Below are positions 7,976 to 16,248 of a DNA stretch of 64,000 bases, in pieces. The position numbers and the translations under genes are program-made. The first letter of the stretch is position 1; each line of letters starts with the position of its first letter. The notes beneath the pieces were generated by a model. That model saw only the letters and a program-made list of their open reading frames with translations, was not told the DNA's origin and did not search any database. Source of the DNA: Oscillospiraceae bacterium (GTDB lineage: Bacteria; Bacillota; Clostridia; Oscillospirales; Acutalibacteraceae); contig JAISUW010000041.1 in the NCBI GenBank assembly GCA_031271865.1, positions 47,748 to 111,747 on the forward strand, in the 5' to 3' direction.

Positions 7976-9583
7976 TTACTTTGCAATGTCAGAAACGCGG
8001 CTCTCGCGGATAAGGTTGACTTTAATCTGACCCGGATACTCGAGGTCGGTCTCAATCTTCTGGGCAATTTCGCGGGCGAGCAGTACCATGGCATCGTCAC
8101 TGATGGCTTCCGGTTTGACCATAACGCGGATTTCGCGACCGGCCTGCATGGCAAAGGTGCTTTCTACGCCTTCGAAGGACTTGACAACTTCTTCCAATTT
8201 TTCGAGCCGCTTGATGTAGCTCTCCATATTCTCGCGCCGGGCACCGGGGCGGCCGGCACTGACGGCATCCGCCGCCTGGACGATCATCGCAACGAGCGTC
8301 TTGGGTTCCACATCGCCGTGGTGCGCTTGGATGGCATGGAGCACTTGGTCGTTCTCTTTATACTTACGCGCGTACTCCAATCCCAATTCAACGTGGCTGC
8401 CCTCTTGCTCGTGGTCGATGGCTTTCCCAATGTCGTGCAGGAGCCCTGCACGTTTGGCGAGTTTCACATCCGCGCCGATTTCCGCCGCCATGAGCCCCGC
8501 AATATAGCTGACCTCCAGCGAATGGTTCAGCACATTCTGCCCATAGGACGTGCGGTACTGGAGCTTACCTAAGAGTTTGACCATCTCCCCGTGGACGTTG
8601 TTCACGCCGGCGTCAATGAGGGCGCGTTCCCCGGCTTGCTTGAGGGTAATTTCCATATCCCGCGTACACTTGGCGAAGATTTCCTCCACACGTGCGGGGT
8701 GGATGCGGCCGTCAATCACGAGCTTTTCGATGGTCTGCCGGGCAATCTCGCGGCGCACCGGGTCGAAGCAGCTGACAGTAATCGCTTCCGGCGTGTCGTC
8801 AATGATGAGGTCTACGCCTGTGATGGTCTCGAGGGTGCGGATATTGCGTCCCTCGCGCCCAATGATGCGTCCTTTCATTTCGTCGCTCGGGAGCGGCACA
8901 ACACTCACCGTAATTTCAGCGGAATGGTCGGCGGCGCAGCGTTGGATAGCGGTAGCGATAATTTCTTTGGCAATGGTGTCGGACTCATCCTCTGTCTTCT
9001 GTTTTACATCGAGGATGCGGATAGCTTTCTCGTGCGTCAATTCGTGGTCGAGCTGCTCGAGCAGCACCTGCTTGGCCTGCTCTTGGGTGTAGCCGGAGAT
9101 GATGCGGAGCTTATCGAGTTGCTCCTCCTTGAGGCGCTCGGCCTCGTCAATGGCTTTCTCGGCGGCATGGACTTTGCTCTGGAGAATCTCCTCTTTCTTC
9201 TCGAGGTTGTCGGAGCGTTTGTCAAGGGTTTCTTCGCGCTGCTGGATGCGGCGTTCCTGCCGTTGGACTTCGGCGCGGCGGTCGCGCAGTTCCTTGTCGG
9301 CTTCCACGCGCTGGCGGTGGATTTCGTCCTTGGCCTCAATGAGGGCTTCGCGCTTTTTGGATTCAGCCTGCTTATTGGCGTCGGCGAGGATGCTCTTGGC
9401 GTGTTCTTCTGCGGAGCCGATGGTCTTCTCTGAGGTGAGTTTGCGGTGTTCTTCGCCTTCGGCGAAGCCTTGGTCGTGTGCTTTTTTAGCGGCGGATTGT
9501 CCACTGATAATCCAACAGGCGGCCGCAGCGGCGGCAAGCACAACGCCTAAAATGATGGGTACGAGGATAGATACTTGTGGCAT
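7976..9583 (-). CDS. rny: Ribonuclease Y
   Basis: Membrane-anchored endoribonuclease that starts mRNA decay in Firmicutes. The 535-residue product has an N-terminal membrane helix (residues about 3-25), a long charged coiled coil (about 30-180), a KH RNA-binding domain with [10 protein letters not shown] (238-247), and an HD domain with LLHDIGK (H383-D384). The frame is open to 9679, but the family N-terminus begins at 9583, where GGAGG lies 12 bases upstream. It has its own promoter and a roughly 170-base untranslated leader. Confidence 0.94.
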   Translation of the reverse strand: MPQVSILVPIILGVVLAAAAAACWIISGQSAAKKAHDQGFAEGEEHRKLTSEKTIGSAEEHAKSILADANKQAESKKREALIEAKDEIHRQRVEADKELRDRRAEVQRQERRIQQREETLDKRSDNLEKKEEILQSKVHAAEKAIDEAERLKEEQLDKLRIISGYTQEQAKQVLLEQLDHELTHEKAIRILDVKQKTEDESDTIAKEIIATAIQRCAADHSAEITVSVVPLPSDEMKGRIIGREGRNIRTLETITGVDLIIDDTPEAITVSCFDPVRREIARQTIEKLVIDGRIHPARVEEIFAKCTRDMEITLKQAGERALIDAGVNNVHGEMVKLLGKLQYRTSYGQNVLNHSLEVSYIAGLMAAEIGADVKLAKRAGLLHDIGKAIDHEQEGSHVELGLEYARKYKENDQVLHAIQAHHGDVEPKTLVAMIVQAADAVSAGRPGARRENMESYIKRLEKLEEVVKSFEGVESTFAMQAGREIRVMVKPEAISDDAMVLLAREIAQKIETDLEYPGQIKVNLIRESRVSDIAK

Positions 9584-9760
9584 AGGGGGTGGTTTCCTCC
9601 GTTTCAAATCGATGAAGCCCGGAGGCGGTTGGAGGTAAGGGTGGCTTTGCTTGTCCGATATGGCGGGGATTGGCCGCACGTCAACCGCATCTGGGCGGGA
9701 TAAAGATTGTTATGAATATAATTACGCAACGGTTGCGTTGGGATATAACATAACACTTGT

Positions 9761-9789
9761 ATTGTAACATATTTTTACGGAGAAGTCAA
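9761..9789 (-). promoter_or_regulatory. Housekeeping promoter of rny
   Basis: Minus strand TTGACT, 17-base spacer, TACAAT. It points at rny and predicts a leader of about 170 bases. Between rny and the glycerophosphotransferase gene (9584-9994) I see only this promoter, the divergent one at 9937 and their leaders. Confidence 0.85.
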
Positions 9790-9936
9790 GGTTTTTGTGT
9801 GAATTCCTTGCCAAGCAGTAATGGTAATAATTACCGGAAATAATCGTCAGAATCACGATTGTTCGAGCGCAAAACGACTGCTTCTTTGTCATATTGCACA
9901 AAACAATGGAATGCAATTGGTCTTTCCGCTTGCCTC

Positions 9937-9965
9937 TTGCTTCTTCGGGCAGAATATGGTATAAT
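9937..9965 (+). promoter_or_regulatory. Housekeeping promoter of the glycerophosphotransferase gene
   Basis: TTGCTT, 17-base spacer, TATAAT, about 30 bases before the start codon. Confidence 0.8.
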
Positions 9966-9994
9966 GGGGTATCTCCACAGAAAAGGAGCCACCT

Positions 9995-11065
9995 ATGTAC
10001 CATCGGCTGTTCGCGCTTCTCTATAATCTGTGCCGCCGCCTGCGCAAGGGCAAGCGCGGCCGCGCCGTCTTCCTTGCCCCGAACACAGAGACCGCCAACC
10101 TCCTTCCCATGAAGCAGGCATGGTCGGACAGAGGCGGGAACGGGGTATTAATCATGGTGCGCGGCGGTCTGCGCACGCGTCTGCGGCTCTTCACAATTGG
10201 CATCTGGCACTTGGCGGGCGCCGGGGTTATCTTTCTCAATGACACGTTCACACCCTTGGCATGGATGGATACGGCGGGGAGACAGGTCATACAGCTCTGG
10301 CACGCAGAGGGAGCCTTGAAGAAATTCGGCCTCAGCCTTCCCTTACTGCCGGAGCGAGCGCGGAACCTGCGGGAACAAAGCGGGAAGTATACCGCCGTTG
10401 CTGTCAGCGCAGAAAATGTACGCGCCGCTTATGCCGAAGCGTTCGGCGTAGATGTATCTATCGTACTGCCCTTGGGTTCCCCCCGGACGGATGCGCTGCT
10501 GCAGCCGCTGGAGCCGCTATTTAAGCCGATATGTCCGCACAAATGGTACTTTGCCGCCGCCCCGGAGAAACCGTGGGTTCTCTACGCGCCCACCTTCCGT
10601 GAGAACGGCGATGACCCTGTCGCGCACTTTGACTTCGAAGCTTTCCGCGCCCGCTTCGGGGATACGGCAGAACTCTTGGTACGCACCCACCCTCATATGA
10701 CTGCCGGCAAAGTGCCGTACCTCCCTCCATGGGTACACGATGCCTCCTCCTTAAACGGACCGGACATCCGCCATTTGGCTGTACTAATAACAGACTATTC
10801 CTCCATCTGCATGGATGCCGTCCTGCTGGGCGTGCCGGTTATCTGCTACACCTACGACTACGCCGCCTACACGCAGGAACGCGGCTTCTATACGGATCTC
10901 CGAATGCTCCCGCCGGGTGCTGTCTGCGATACATTCGCTGAAGTCATGGACTGCGTTGCGGCCGTTCTCGCTGGGGAATGCCTCCCCGCAGGGGAAGCGT
11001 TCTGTGCCCACCACCTCTCCGCGTGTGACGGGGGGGCGGTGGGCAGGATTCTATCCTTGCTGTAA
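9995..11065 (+). CDS. CDP-glycerol glycerophosphotransferase family protein
   Basis: A 356-residue protein of the TagB/TagF family, which transfers glycerol phosphate (or a related polyol phosphate) from a CDP donor during cell-wall teichoic-acid-like polymer synthesis at the inner membrane face. Visible family features are QLWHAEGALKKFG (the usual W-H-G-T-P site changed to W-H-A-E-G), the VLYAPTFRE segment, VRTHPHM and the donor-binding ITDYSSICMDA. AAAAGGAG precedes the ATG. It converges tail-to-tail with a glycerol-3-phosphate dehydrogenase operon. The polymer made is unknown. Confidence 0.82.
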   Translation: MYHRLFALLYNLCRRLRKGKRGRAVFLAPNTETANLLPMKQAWSDRGGNGVLIMVRGGLRTRLRLFTIGIWHLAGAGVIFLNDTFTPLAWMDTAGRQVIQLWHAEGALKKFGLSLPLLPERARNLREQSGKYTAVAVSAENVRAAYAEAFGVDVSIVLPLGSPRTDALLQPLEPLFKPICPHKWYFAAAPEKPWVLYAPTFRENGDDPVAHFDFEAFRARFGDTAELLVRTHPHMTAGKVPYLPPWVHDASSLNGPDIRHLAVLITDYSSICMDAVLLGVPVICYTYDYAAYTQERGFYTDLRMLPPGAVCDTFAEVMDCVAAVLAGECLPAGEAFCAHHLSACDGGAVGRILSLL

Positions 11066-11071
11066 AGTCCG

Positions 11072-11446
11072 CTACGCCGCAGACACACGGTCGGTGACCA
11101 CAATGTCTACGCCGGTACCGACGGCGTCGGGGAGGGCAATGTCCCCAATCTGCACCGGTGCGGGCAGCGTCACCGACTTGAGGACCTCGGCGATGTCCGC
11201 CATCTTTCCCTTAGGTACGGGAGCCTTGGATTTGACGCTCACTACCGGGCGCGTTCCGCCGGTGAGCTTCACGGTGGAAGTAAAGGAGCGCGTTGGGTTT
11301 GTTATCTCCGTGCGGGCATAGCTGTCGCCGCGCTTGCAAGAGTTGCCTGTGACGGAGAGAATCTCCCCGCTCTCGGACAGTTCGGCTTTCAGACCGCAAC
11401 CCAAGGGGCAGGCGATGCAAATCATCTCTCTGACGGTGTTCGGCAT
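11072..11446 (-). CDS. DUF1667 cysteine-motif protein of the glycerol-3-phosphate dehydrogenase operon
   Basis: A 124-residue protein with a C-x2-C-x3-C motif (ICIACPLGCGL) and a further cysteine in NSCKRGD, consistent with a small iron-sulfur or zinc site. DUF1667 proteins are regularly encoded after a GlpA-type dehydrogenase and a pyridine-nucleotide-disulfide-type oxidoreductase, as here, and are presumed to take part in electron transfer. AAGGAG is eight bases before the ATG, and the gap to the previous gene is 13 bases. Confidence 0.82.
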   Translation of the reverse strand: MPNTVREMICIACPLGCGLKAELSESGEILSVTGNSCKRGDSYARTEITNPTRSFTSTVKLTGGTRPVVSVKSKAPVPKGKMADIAEVLKSVTLPAPVQIGDIALPDAVGTGVDIVVTDRVSAA

Positions 11447-11459
11447 GGGACAAATCTCC

Positions 11460-12725
11460 TTACTTCACAATCTCTACGGTCAGGACGGCATTAGGGGGCA
11501 GACTTGCCAACTGCTCGGGCTTTACAATCAAGTCTTCCATCTCTCCTGGCGCGAGGCGCGGGCGGCGCTTCTTCACGAGTTCCGTCTCCCCGCAGCGGAC
11601 GCGCACCTGCGCATTCTTGTGAACCTCTCCGACGCGGAAGTAGAGCTTCACGGGTTCTACGGCGCTCTTATCCACTTTCTGCGGCACCACATAGCGTACG
11701 CCGTTCACCCCCTTGGTCGGAATGAAAGTCCGTTCTGCGGGGGTACCCTTTTGAATATAGGCGGCGGCACCCTTCCCGGCCTGTTGGCTCTCCAGTGTAA
11801 CGAAGTCCACAAGGTCATGGACGTGCAGCACATTCCCGCAGGCAAAGATGCCGGGAATGTCGGTCTCACGGTCTTGCCCAACCACCGGACCGTTCGTAAC
11901 CCGGTCCATGCTGACGCCGGCGGCACGGGACAGCTCATTCTCGGGAATCAGCCCGACGGACAGTAGCAATAAGTCGCAGGGTACATATTCTTCCGTCCCA
12001 GGAATGGGCCGGCGGTTCTCGTCGACGTTGGCTATCGTTACGCCCTCCAGCCGCTCCCTGCCATGCACTCCGATGACCGTACAGGACAGCTTCAGGGGGA
12101 TGCCGAAGTCATCCAGGCACTGCACAATATTGCGCGTCAGACCGCTTGAGTAGGGCATCAGCTCACAGCACATTTTGACCTTTGCGCCCTCCAGCGTCAT
12201 GCGCCGCGCCATTATAAGCCCGATGTCTCCCGAACCGAGGATCACAACCTCTTTGCCCGGCATATAGCCATCTAAGTTCACATACTTTTGCGCCGTCCCC
12301 GCCGACAGAATCCCCGACGGGCGTGAACCGGCAATGTTCAAAGCGCCCCGCGGCCGCTCCCGGCAGCCCATAGCCAAAACCACCGCCTTGCAGGAAAGCT
12401 CCAGAAGACCGTCCGCCTTGTTCACCGCGATGACCGTGTGGCTGCCCTCTCCCGGTACGATGTCCAGAACCATGGTGTCCGGCTTTACGGTGATGTCCGG
12501 GTTCTCCTCCACCTGTACCACAAAGCGTCCCGCATACTCCGGTCCGGACAGTTCCTCCCCGAAGTAGTGCAGACCGAATCCTGTGTGTATGCACTGTACC
12601 AGTATGCCGCCCAGCGTCTCGGCCCGCTCCAGTATCAATATCTGCTTTACGCCGTTTTTGGAAGCCTCTAAGGCCGCCGCCATGCCGGCAGGTCCCCCGC
12701 CGATGACTATCAGTTCGTAATCCAT
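11460..12725 (-). CDS. NAD(P)/FAD-dependent oxidoreductase of the glycerol-3-phosphate dehydrogenase operon
   Basis: A 421-residue flavoprotein. The FAD-binding motif GGGPAGMAAALEA is at the N-terminus, a second nucleotide-binding motif GSGDIGLIMAR is in the middle, and the family FACGNVLHVHDLVDF near residue 300 precedes the C-terminal part. It is of the small-subunit or NADH-dehydrogenase-like type that partners FAD glycerol-3-phosphate dehydrogenases in anaerobes. The start at 12725 has AGGAG seven bases upstream; the longer frame would run into the palindrome array and is rejected. Probably forms an electron-transfer complex with its two neighbours. Confidence 0.85.
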   Translation of the reverse strand: MDYELIVIGGGPAGMAAALEASKNGVKQILILERAETLGGILVQCIHTGFGLHYFGEELSGPEYAGRFVVQVEENPDITVKPDTMVLDIVPGEGSHTVIAVNKADGLLELSCKAVVLAMGCRERPRGALNIAGSRPSGILSAGTAQKYVNLDGYMPGKEVVILGSGDIGLIMARRMTLEGAKVKMCCELMPYSSGLTRNIVQCLDDFGIPLKLSCTVIGVHGRERLEGVTIANVDENRRPIPGTEEYVPCDLLLLSVGLIPENELSRAAGVSMDRVTNGPVVGQDRETDIPGIFACGNVLHVHDLVDFVTLESQQAGKGAAAYIQKGTPAERTFIPTKGVNGVRYVVPQKVDKSAVEPVKLYFRVGEVHKNAQVRVRCGETELVKKRRPRLAPGEMEDLIVKPEQLASLPPNAVLTVEIVK

Positions 12726-12742
12726 TTGTTTGCTCCTGTTTG

Positions 12743-12832
12743 TGCCCCTACGGGGCATGGTAGCCCCGTAGGGGCTTGGGTGCCCCGTAGGGGCATTCGT
12801 GCCCTGTAAGGGCAATGTGCCCCGTAGGGGCA
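12743..12832. repeat. Class 3 palindrome array, five 15-base hairpins with GTA loop
   Basis: Perfect inverted repeats of six-base arms around GTA or TAC at 12743-12757, 12762-12776, 12781-12795, 12800-12814 and 12818-12832, spaced 19, 19, 19 and 18 bases. Arms are TGCCCC, AGCCCC, TGCCCC, TGCCCT and TGCCCC, each with its exact complement. They fill almost the whole gap between two operon genes. A further copy lies inside gatA. Confidence 0.92.
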
Positions 12833-12836
12833 GACC

Positions 12837-14282
12837 TCACTTCGTCTTCCCGACCAACACACGGCTCTCCCCGCCGAACTTTGTGACCTGTGTCGGATCC
12901 AGTCCCAATTCTCGGGAAAGAATTTCCAGCACTTTTGTTCCGCAGAAGCCGCCTTGGCAGCGGCCCATTCCGGCGCGGGTACGGCGTTTTACGCCATCTA
13001 TATCACGCGCACCGGCAGGGGCATGGATGGCATCGAGGATTTCACCTTCTGATACGGTCTCGCAGCGGCAGATGATGCGGCCGTAGGCGGCGTTTTGTGC
13101 AATGAGCGCCTTGCGCTGCGCGGGGGTCATCTCCCGCAGGCGCAGCGGTTCGGGACGTATGGGGTTCCAGTCGGCCTTTTTGGGCGGGTCATCGAGGATG
13201 GCGGAAACCAGCCGCGCCACGTATTTGGCAATTGCAGGTGCTGCGGTCAGGCCGGGGGATTCTATACCGGCGACATTCACGAAGCGCGGATTTGCCTCGG
13301 AGGCACCGATAATGAAGTCGTCCTTATCATCATGCGCCCGCAGACCCGTGAAGCTGGTAATTACGTCACGGATGGCGAATCCGGGCACCGATTTTTTAAC
13401 AGCGGTCTGTATGCTGCGGAGTCCGGCATCTGTGGTATCCAAATCCTCTTTGTCCTCAATATCCTCCGCGGAGGGGCCGATGAGAACGTTGCCGTGAACG
13501 GTCGGCGTAATCAGCACCCCTTTGCCCATGGGCGAGGGGCATTGGAAGATGGTCTTATCCACAACGCCGCCCATGCTCATATCGAGCAAGAGATACTCCC
13601 CGCGACGGGGCTTGATGGTAAAGGTCTCGTCACCGATCATACGCGCTACTTTGTCGGCATAGACGCCGGCGGCATTGATGACAAGCGAAGCCGCAATCTG
13701 TTCCGCGCCGTTGGAGAGGAGGAAGCCCTCTTCGGTGGTGTCGATGGTCTTGACTTCGTAGTTGCGGCGCAGTTCCGCGCCGTTGGTGACAGCGTTCTCC
13801 GCGGCGGCAATGCACAGTTCGTAGGGAGAGACAATGCCCCCCGTCGGCGCATAGAGCGCGGCGGGTGCATCAGCGTTTAGATTCGGCTCCATGGCGTGCA
13901 GTTCTTCTTTGCTTAGCAGGCGCAAGTCCGGCACGCCATTCTCCTGCCCGCGGGCAATCAAGCTTTTGAGGGTGCCCACCTCTTCCTCCGTGAACGCCAC
14001 GACCAACGAGCCGTTGCGGTGAAACGGTACGTGCAGTTCCTCGCAGACCTGCCCCATGAGGCGGTTGCCATCCACATTCATCCGCGCCTTGACACTGTGC
14101 GGCTTTGCATCAAATCCGGCATGGACAATTGCGGAGTTGGCTTTGGTTGTCCCCTGTGCCACATCATTGCACCGCTCCAGCCAGACAATGCGGATATGAC
14201 TGCGCGAAAGCTCCCTGGCAATCAAGGCGCCGACTACGCCGGCACCGATGACGGCAACATCATATTTCTTCTGTTCGGACAA
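12837..14282 (-). CDS. FAD-dependent glycerol-3-phosphate dehydrogenase (GlpA-like) with BFD-type [2Fe-2S] domain
   Basis: Oxidises glycerol-3-phosphate to dihydroxyacetone phosphate. The 481-residue product has the DAO-fold FAD motif GAGVVGALIAREL at the N-terminus and, near the C-terminus, the BFD-like cysteines CRCETV and GRCQGGFCG, which bind a [2Fe-2S] cluster in related proteins. The start codon is TTG with GGAGG eight bases upstream. First gene of a three-gene operon read from its own promoter. Some members act on other 2-hydroxy acids, so substrate certainty is moderate. Confidence 0.85.
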   Translation of the reverse strand: MSEQKKYDVAVIGAGVVGALIARELSRSHIRIVWLERCNDVAQGTTKANSAIVHAGFDAKPHSVKARMNVDGNRLMGQVCEELHVPFHRNGSLVVAFTEEEVGTLKSLIARGQENGVPDLRLLSKEELHAMEPNLNADAPAALYAPTGGIVSPYELCIAAAENAVTNGAELRRNYEVKTIDTTEEGFLLSNGAEQIAASLVINAAGVYADKVARMIGDETFTIKPRRGEYLLLDMSMGGVVDKTIFQCPSPMGKGVLITPTVHGNVLIGPSAEDIEDKEDLDTTDAGLRSIQTAVKKSVPGFAIRDVITSFTGLRAHDDKDDFIIGASEANPRFVNVAGIESPGLTAAPAIAKYVARLVSAILDDPPKKADWNPIRPEPLRLREMTPAQRKALIAQNAAYGRIICRCETVSEGEILDAIHAPAGARDIDGVKRRTRAGMGRCQGGFCGTKVLEILSRELGLDPTQVTKFGGESRVLVGKTK

Positions 14283-14355
14283 GGCTCTGCCCTCCGTATT
14301 TGTGAGTTTGCGGGGCGTATCCCCTCAAGTTTCAGTATAGCCAATACAATATAAT

Positions 14356-14384
14356 ATTATAGCAGATTTCTCATCACTTTTCAA
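14356..14384 (-). promoter_or_regulatory. Housekeeping promoter of the glycerol-3-phosphate dehydrogenase operon
   Basis: Minus strand TTGAAA, 17-base spacer, TATAAT, about 75 bases before the TTG start. Confidence 0.85.
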
Positions 14385-14426
14385 GCGGTTAGATAGATTT
14401 TTCTGATTTGACCGTCAGACAAACCA

Positions 14427-14455
14427 CAAGAGGCAAGACGCTGTCCTGCCTCTTG
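14427..14455 (-). terminator. Probable terminator after hydA
   Basis: Nine-base perfect inverted repeat CAAGAGGCA/TGCCTCTTG with an 11-base loop, just beyond the hydA stop. The following minus-strand sequence TGTGGTTTGTC is only weakly T-rich. Confidence 0.55.
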
Positions 14456-14472
14456 CTTCTTGCCTCTCACTG

Positions 14473-16230
14473 TCAGGCCTTATACTTTGGGCGGCCTTCG
14501 TACTTGGTATGAAGCAGCTCGTGGGCTTTATGGGAACCGGGTTCGCCCAAGAACTCCTCGTAAATCATCTTCATGGCAGGGGACTCATGGGATTTGCGGA
14601 CCGGGAGATCTTTGTCGGCGGCATAGAGGCTCTTGGCGCGCTCTGCCTTGAGGTCGCGGAAGTTGCGGACGACCGCGTGCTGGACGGGCTGACCGCCGCC
14701 GTTGACACAGCCGCCGGGGCAGCCCATAATCTCAATAAAGTGCCAGCCGTCCGGGTTGCCGGCGCGGAGCTTATCCATAACCGACTTGGCGTTCTTGGTG
14801 CCGGAAGCAACGCAGACCTTCACATCGCCGAAGCCTTCCACGGGGTAGGTGGCTTCCTTGATTCCCTGGGTGCCGCGGACTGCCTCGAAATCAAGGTGCT
14901 CCAGCTTCTGGCCGCTGATGCGCTCCACGGCGGTACGCAGTGCCGCTTCCATCACGCCGCCGGTCGCGCCGAAGATAACCGCCGCGCCCGTGCCGTCCGC
15001 GAGCGGATTATCGTATTCTTCGTCCGGGAGGTTCTTGAAATAGATGCCGGCGGTGTCAATCAGGCGCGCCAACTCGCGCGTAGTGAGGGAAACATCCACG
15101 TCCGGGATGTCCGGACCGTTGGCGTGCTGGTGGTCGCGCTTGTTCTCAAACTTCTTGGCGGTGCAGGGCATGATACCGACCACGAAAATCTTCTTGGGAT
15201 CTAAGCCCATTTTCTCGGCGTAGTAGCTCTTGATGATGGCACCTTGCATTTGCTGCGGGGATTTGCAGGAGGAGAGGTGCGCCAGCAGGTCGGGGTAGTA
15301 GTGCTCACAGTACTTCACCCAGCCGGGAGAGCAGGAGGTAATCATCGGCAGGACACCGCCATTTTGGACGCGCTCAATGAGTTCGTTGGCCTCCTCCATG
15401 ATGGTGAGGTCGGCACCGAAGTCGGTGTCGAACACCTTGTCGAAGCCTAACCGGCGGAGTGCCGCGACCATCTTGCCCTGCACATTCGTTCCGATATGCA
15501 TACCGAACGCCTCGCCCAAAGTCACACGGATGGAGGGTGCGGTGTGGACGACGGTGAAGACTTCGGGGTCGTTGAGCGCTCTGAGGACAGGTGCGGTTTC
15601 GTCTTTCTCGACAATGGCACCGGTCGGGCAGTTAACGATACACTGCCCGCAGGAGATGCAGGAAACGTCATTCAAGTCCTTGTCAAAAGCGGAGCTGATA
15701 TGCGTGTCGAAGCCGCGGGCGTTGGCGCCGATGACGGAGATGCACTGCTGGTCGCAGGCAGCAACGCAACGGCGGCAGAGGATGCACTTGGAGTTGTCGC
15801 GCACCATGTGGGCGGCGGAGTCATCGAAGTAGAAGTCCGGGTTGGCGCCCTTATAGTAATCGGTGTCGTCGACGCCGAACTCCTTGCAGAGGGCTTGCAG
15901 CTCGCAATTGCCGGAGCGCACACAAGCAAGGCAGTCCTTATTGTGCGTGGAGAGAATCAATTCCAAGGTGCGCTTGCGGGCGTTACGGACGCGCTCGGTG
16001 TTGGTGAAGACTTCCATGCCCTCCGCCACGGGGAATACGCAGGCGGTGACGAGGGAACGAGCACCCTTGACCTCTACCATGCAGATGCGGCAGGCACCGA
16101 TTTCGTTGATTTCCTTGAGGTAGCAGAGGGTCGGGATTTCGATTTGCAGTGTCCGGGCAGCTTCCAGAATGGTGGAGCCGGCCTCGACCTGCACGGGTAC
16201 GTTATTGATTTTCAGGTTGACAAGAGCCAT
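14473..16230 (-). CDS. hydA: [FeFe] hydrogenase catalytic subunit (HydA, multimeric NAD-linked type)
   Basis: Reversible H2 production. The 585-residue modular protein has an N-terminal [2Fe-2S] domain (C36, C47, C50, C64), the His-Cys3 [4Fe-4S] motif (H96, C100, C103, C109), a two-[4Fe-4S] ferredoxin domain (about 140-205), then the H-cluster motifs TSCSPGW (298-304), MPCTAKK (354-360) and MGCPGGCVNGGGQP (502-515). With the adjacent NuoF- and NuoE-like subunits it matches electron-bifurcating hydrogenases that use NADH together with reduced ferredoxin. The H-cluster maturases HydE, HydF and HydG are not in the window. Confidence 0.95.
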   Translation of the reverse strand: MALVNLKINNVPVQVEAGSTILEAARTLQIEIPTLCYLKEINEIGACRICMVEVKGARSLVTACVFPVAEGMEVFTNTERVRNARKRTLELILSTHNKDCLACVRSGNCELQALCKEFGVDDTDYYKGANPDFYFDDSAAHMVRDNSKCILCRRCVAACDQQCISVIGANARGFDTHISSAFDKDLNDVSCISCGQCIVNCPTGAIVEKDETAPVLRALNDPEVFTVVHTAPSIRVTLGEAFGMHIGTNVQGKMVAALRRLGFDKVFDTDFGADLTIMEEANELIERVQNGGVLPMITSCSPGWVKYCEHYYPDLLAHLSSCKSPQQMQGAIIKSYYAEKMGLDPKKIFVVGIMPCTAKKFENKRDHQHANGPDIPDVDVSLTTRELARLIDTAGIYFKNLPDEEYDNPLADGTGAAVIFGATGGVMEAALRTAVERISGQKLEHLDFEAVRGTQGIKEATYPVEGFGDVKVCVASGTKNAKSVMDKLRAGNPDGWHFIEIMGCPGGCVNGGGQPVQHAVVRNFRDLKAERAKSLYAADKDLPVRKSHESPAMKMIYEEFLGEPGSHKAHELLHTKYEGRPKYKA

Positions 16231-16248
16231 AAGGCAGTACTCCTCCTA

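Noticed and set aside
12743..12832. Possible CRISPR array
   Set aside because: The repeated units are themselves complete palindromes with only 3-4 base gaps; there are no unique spacers of the usual 26-40 bases and no cas genes.
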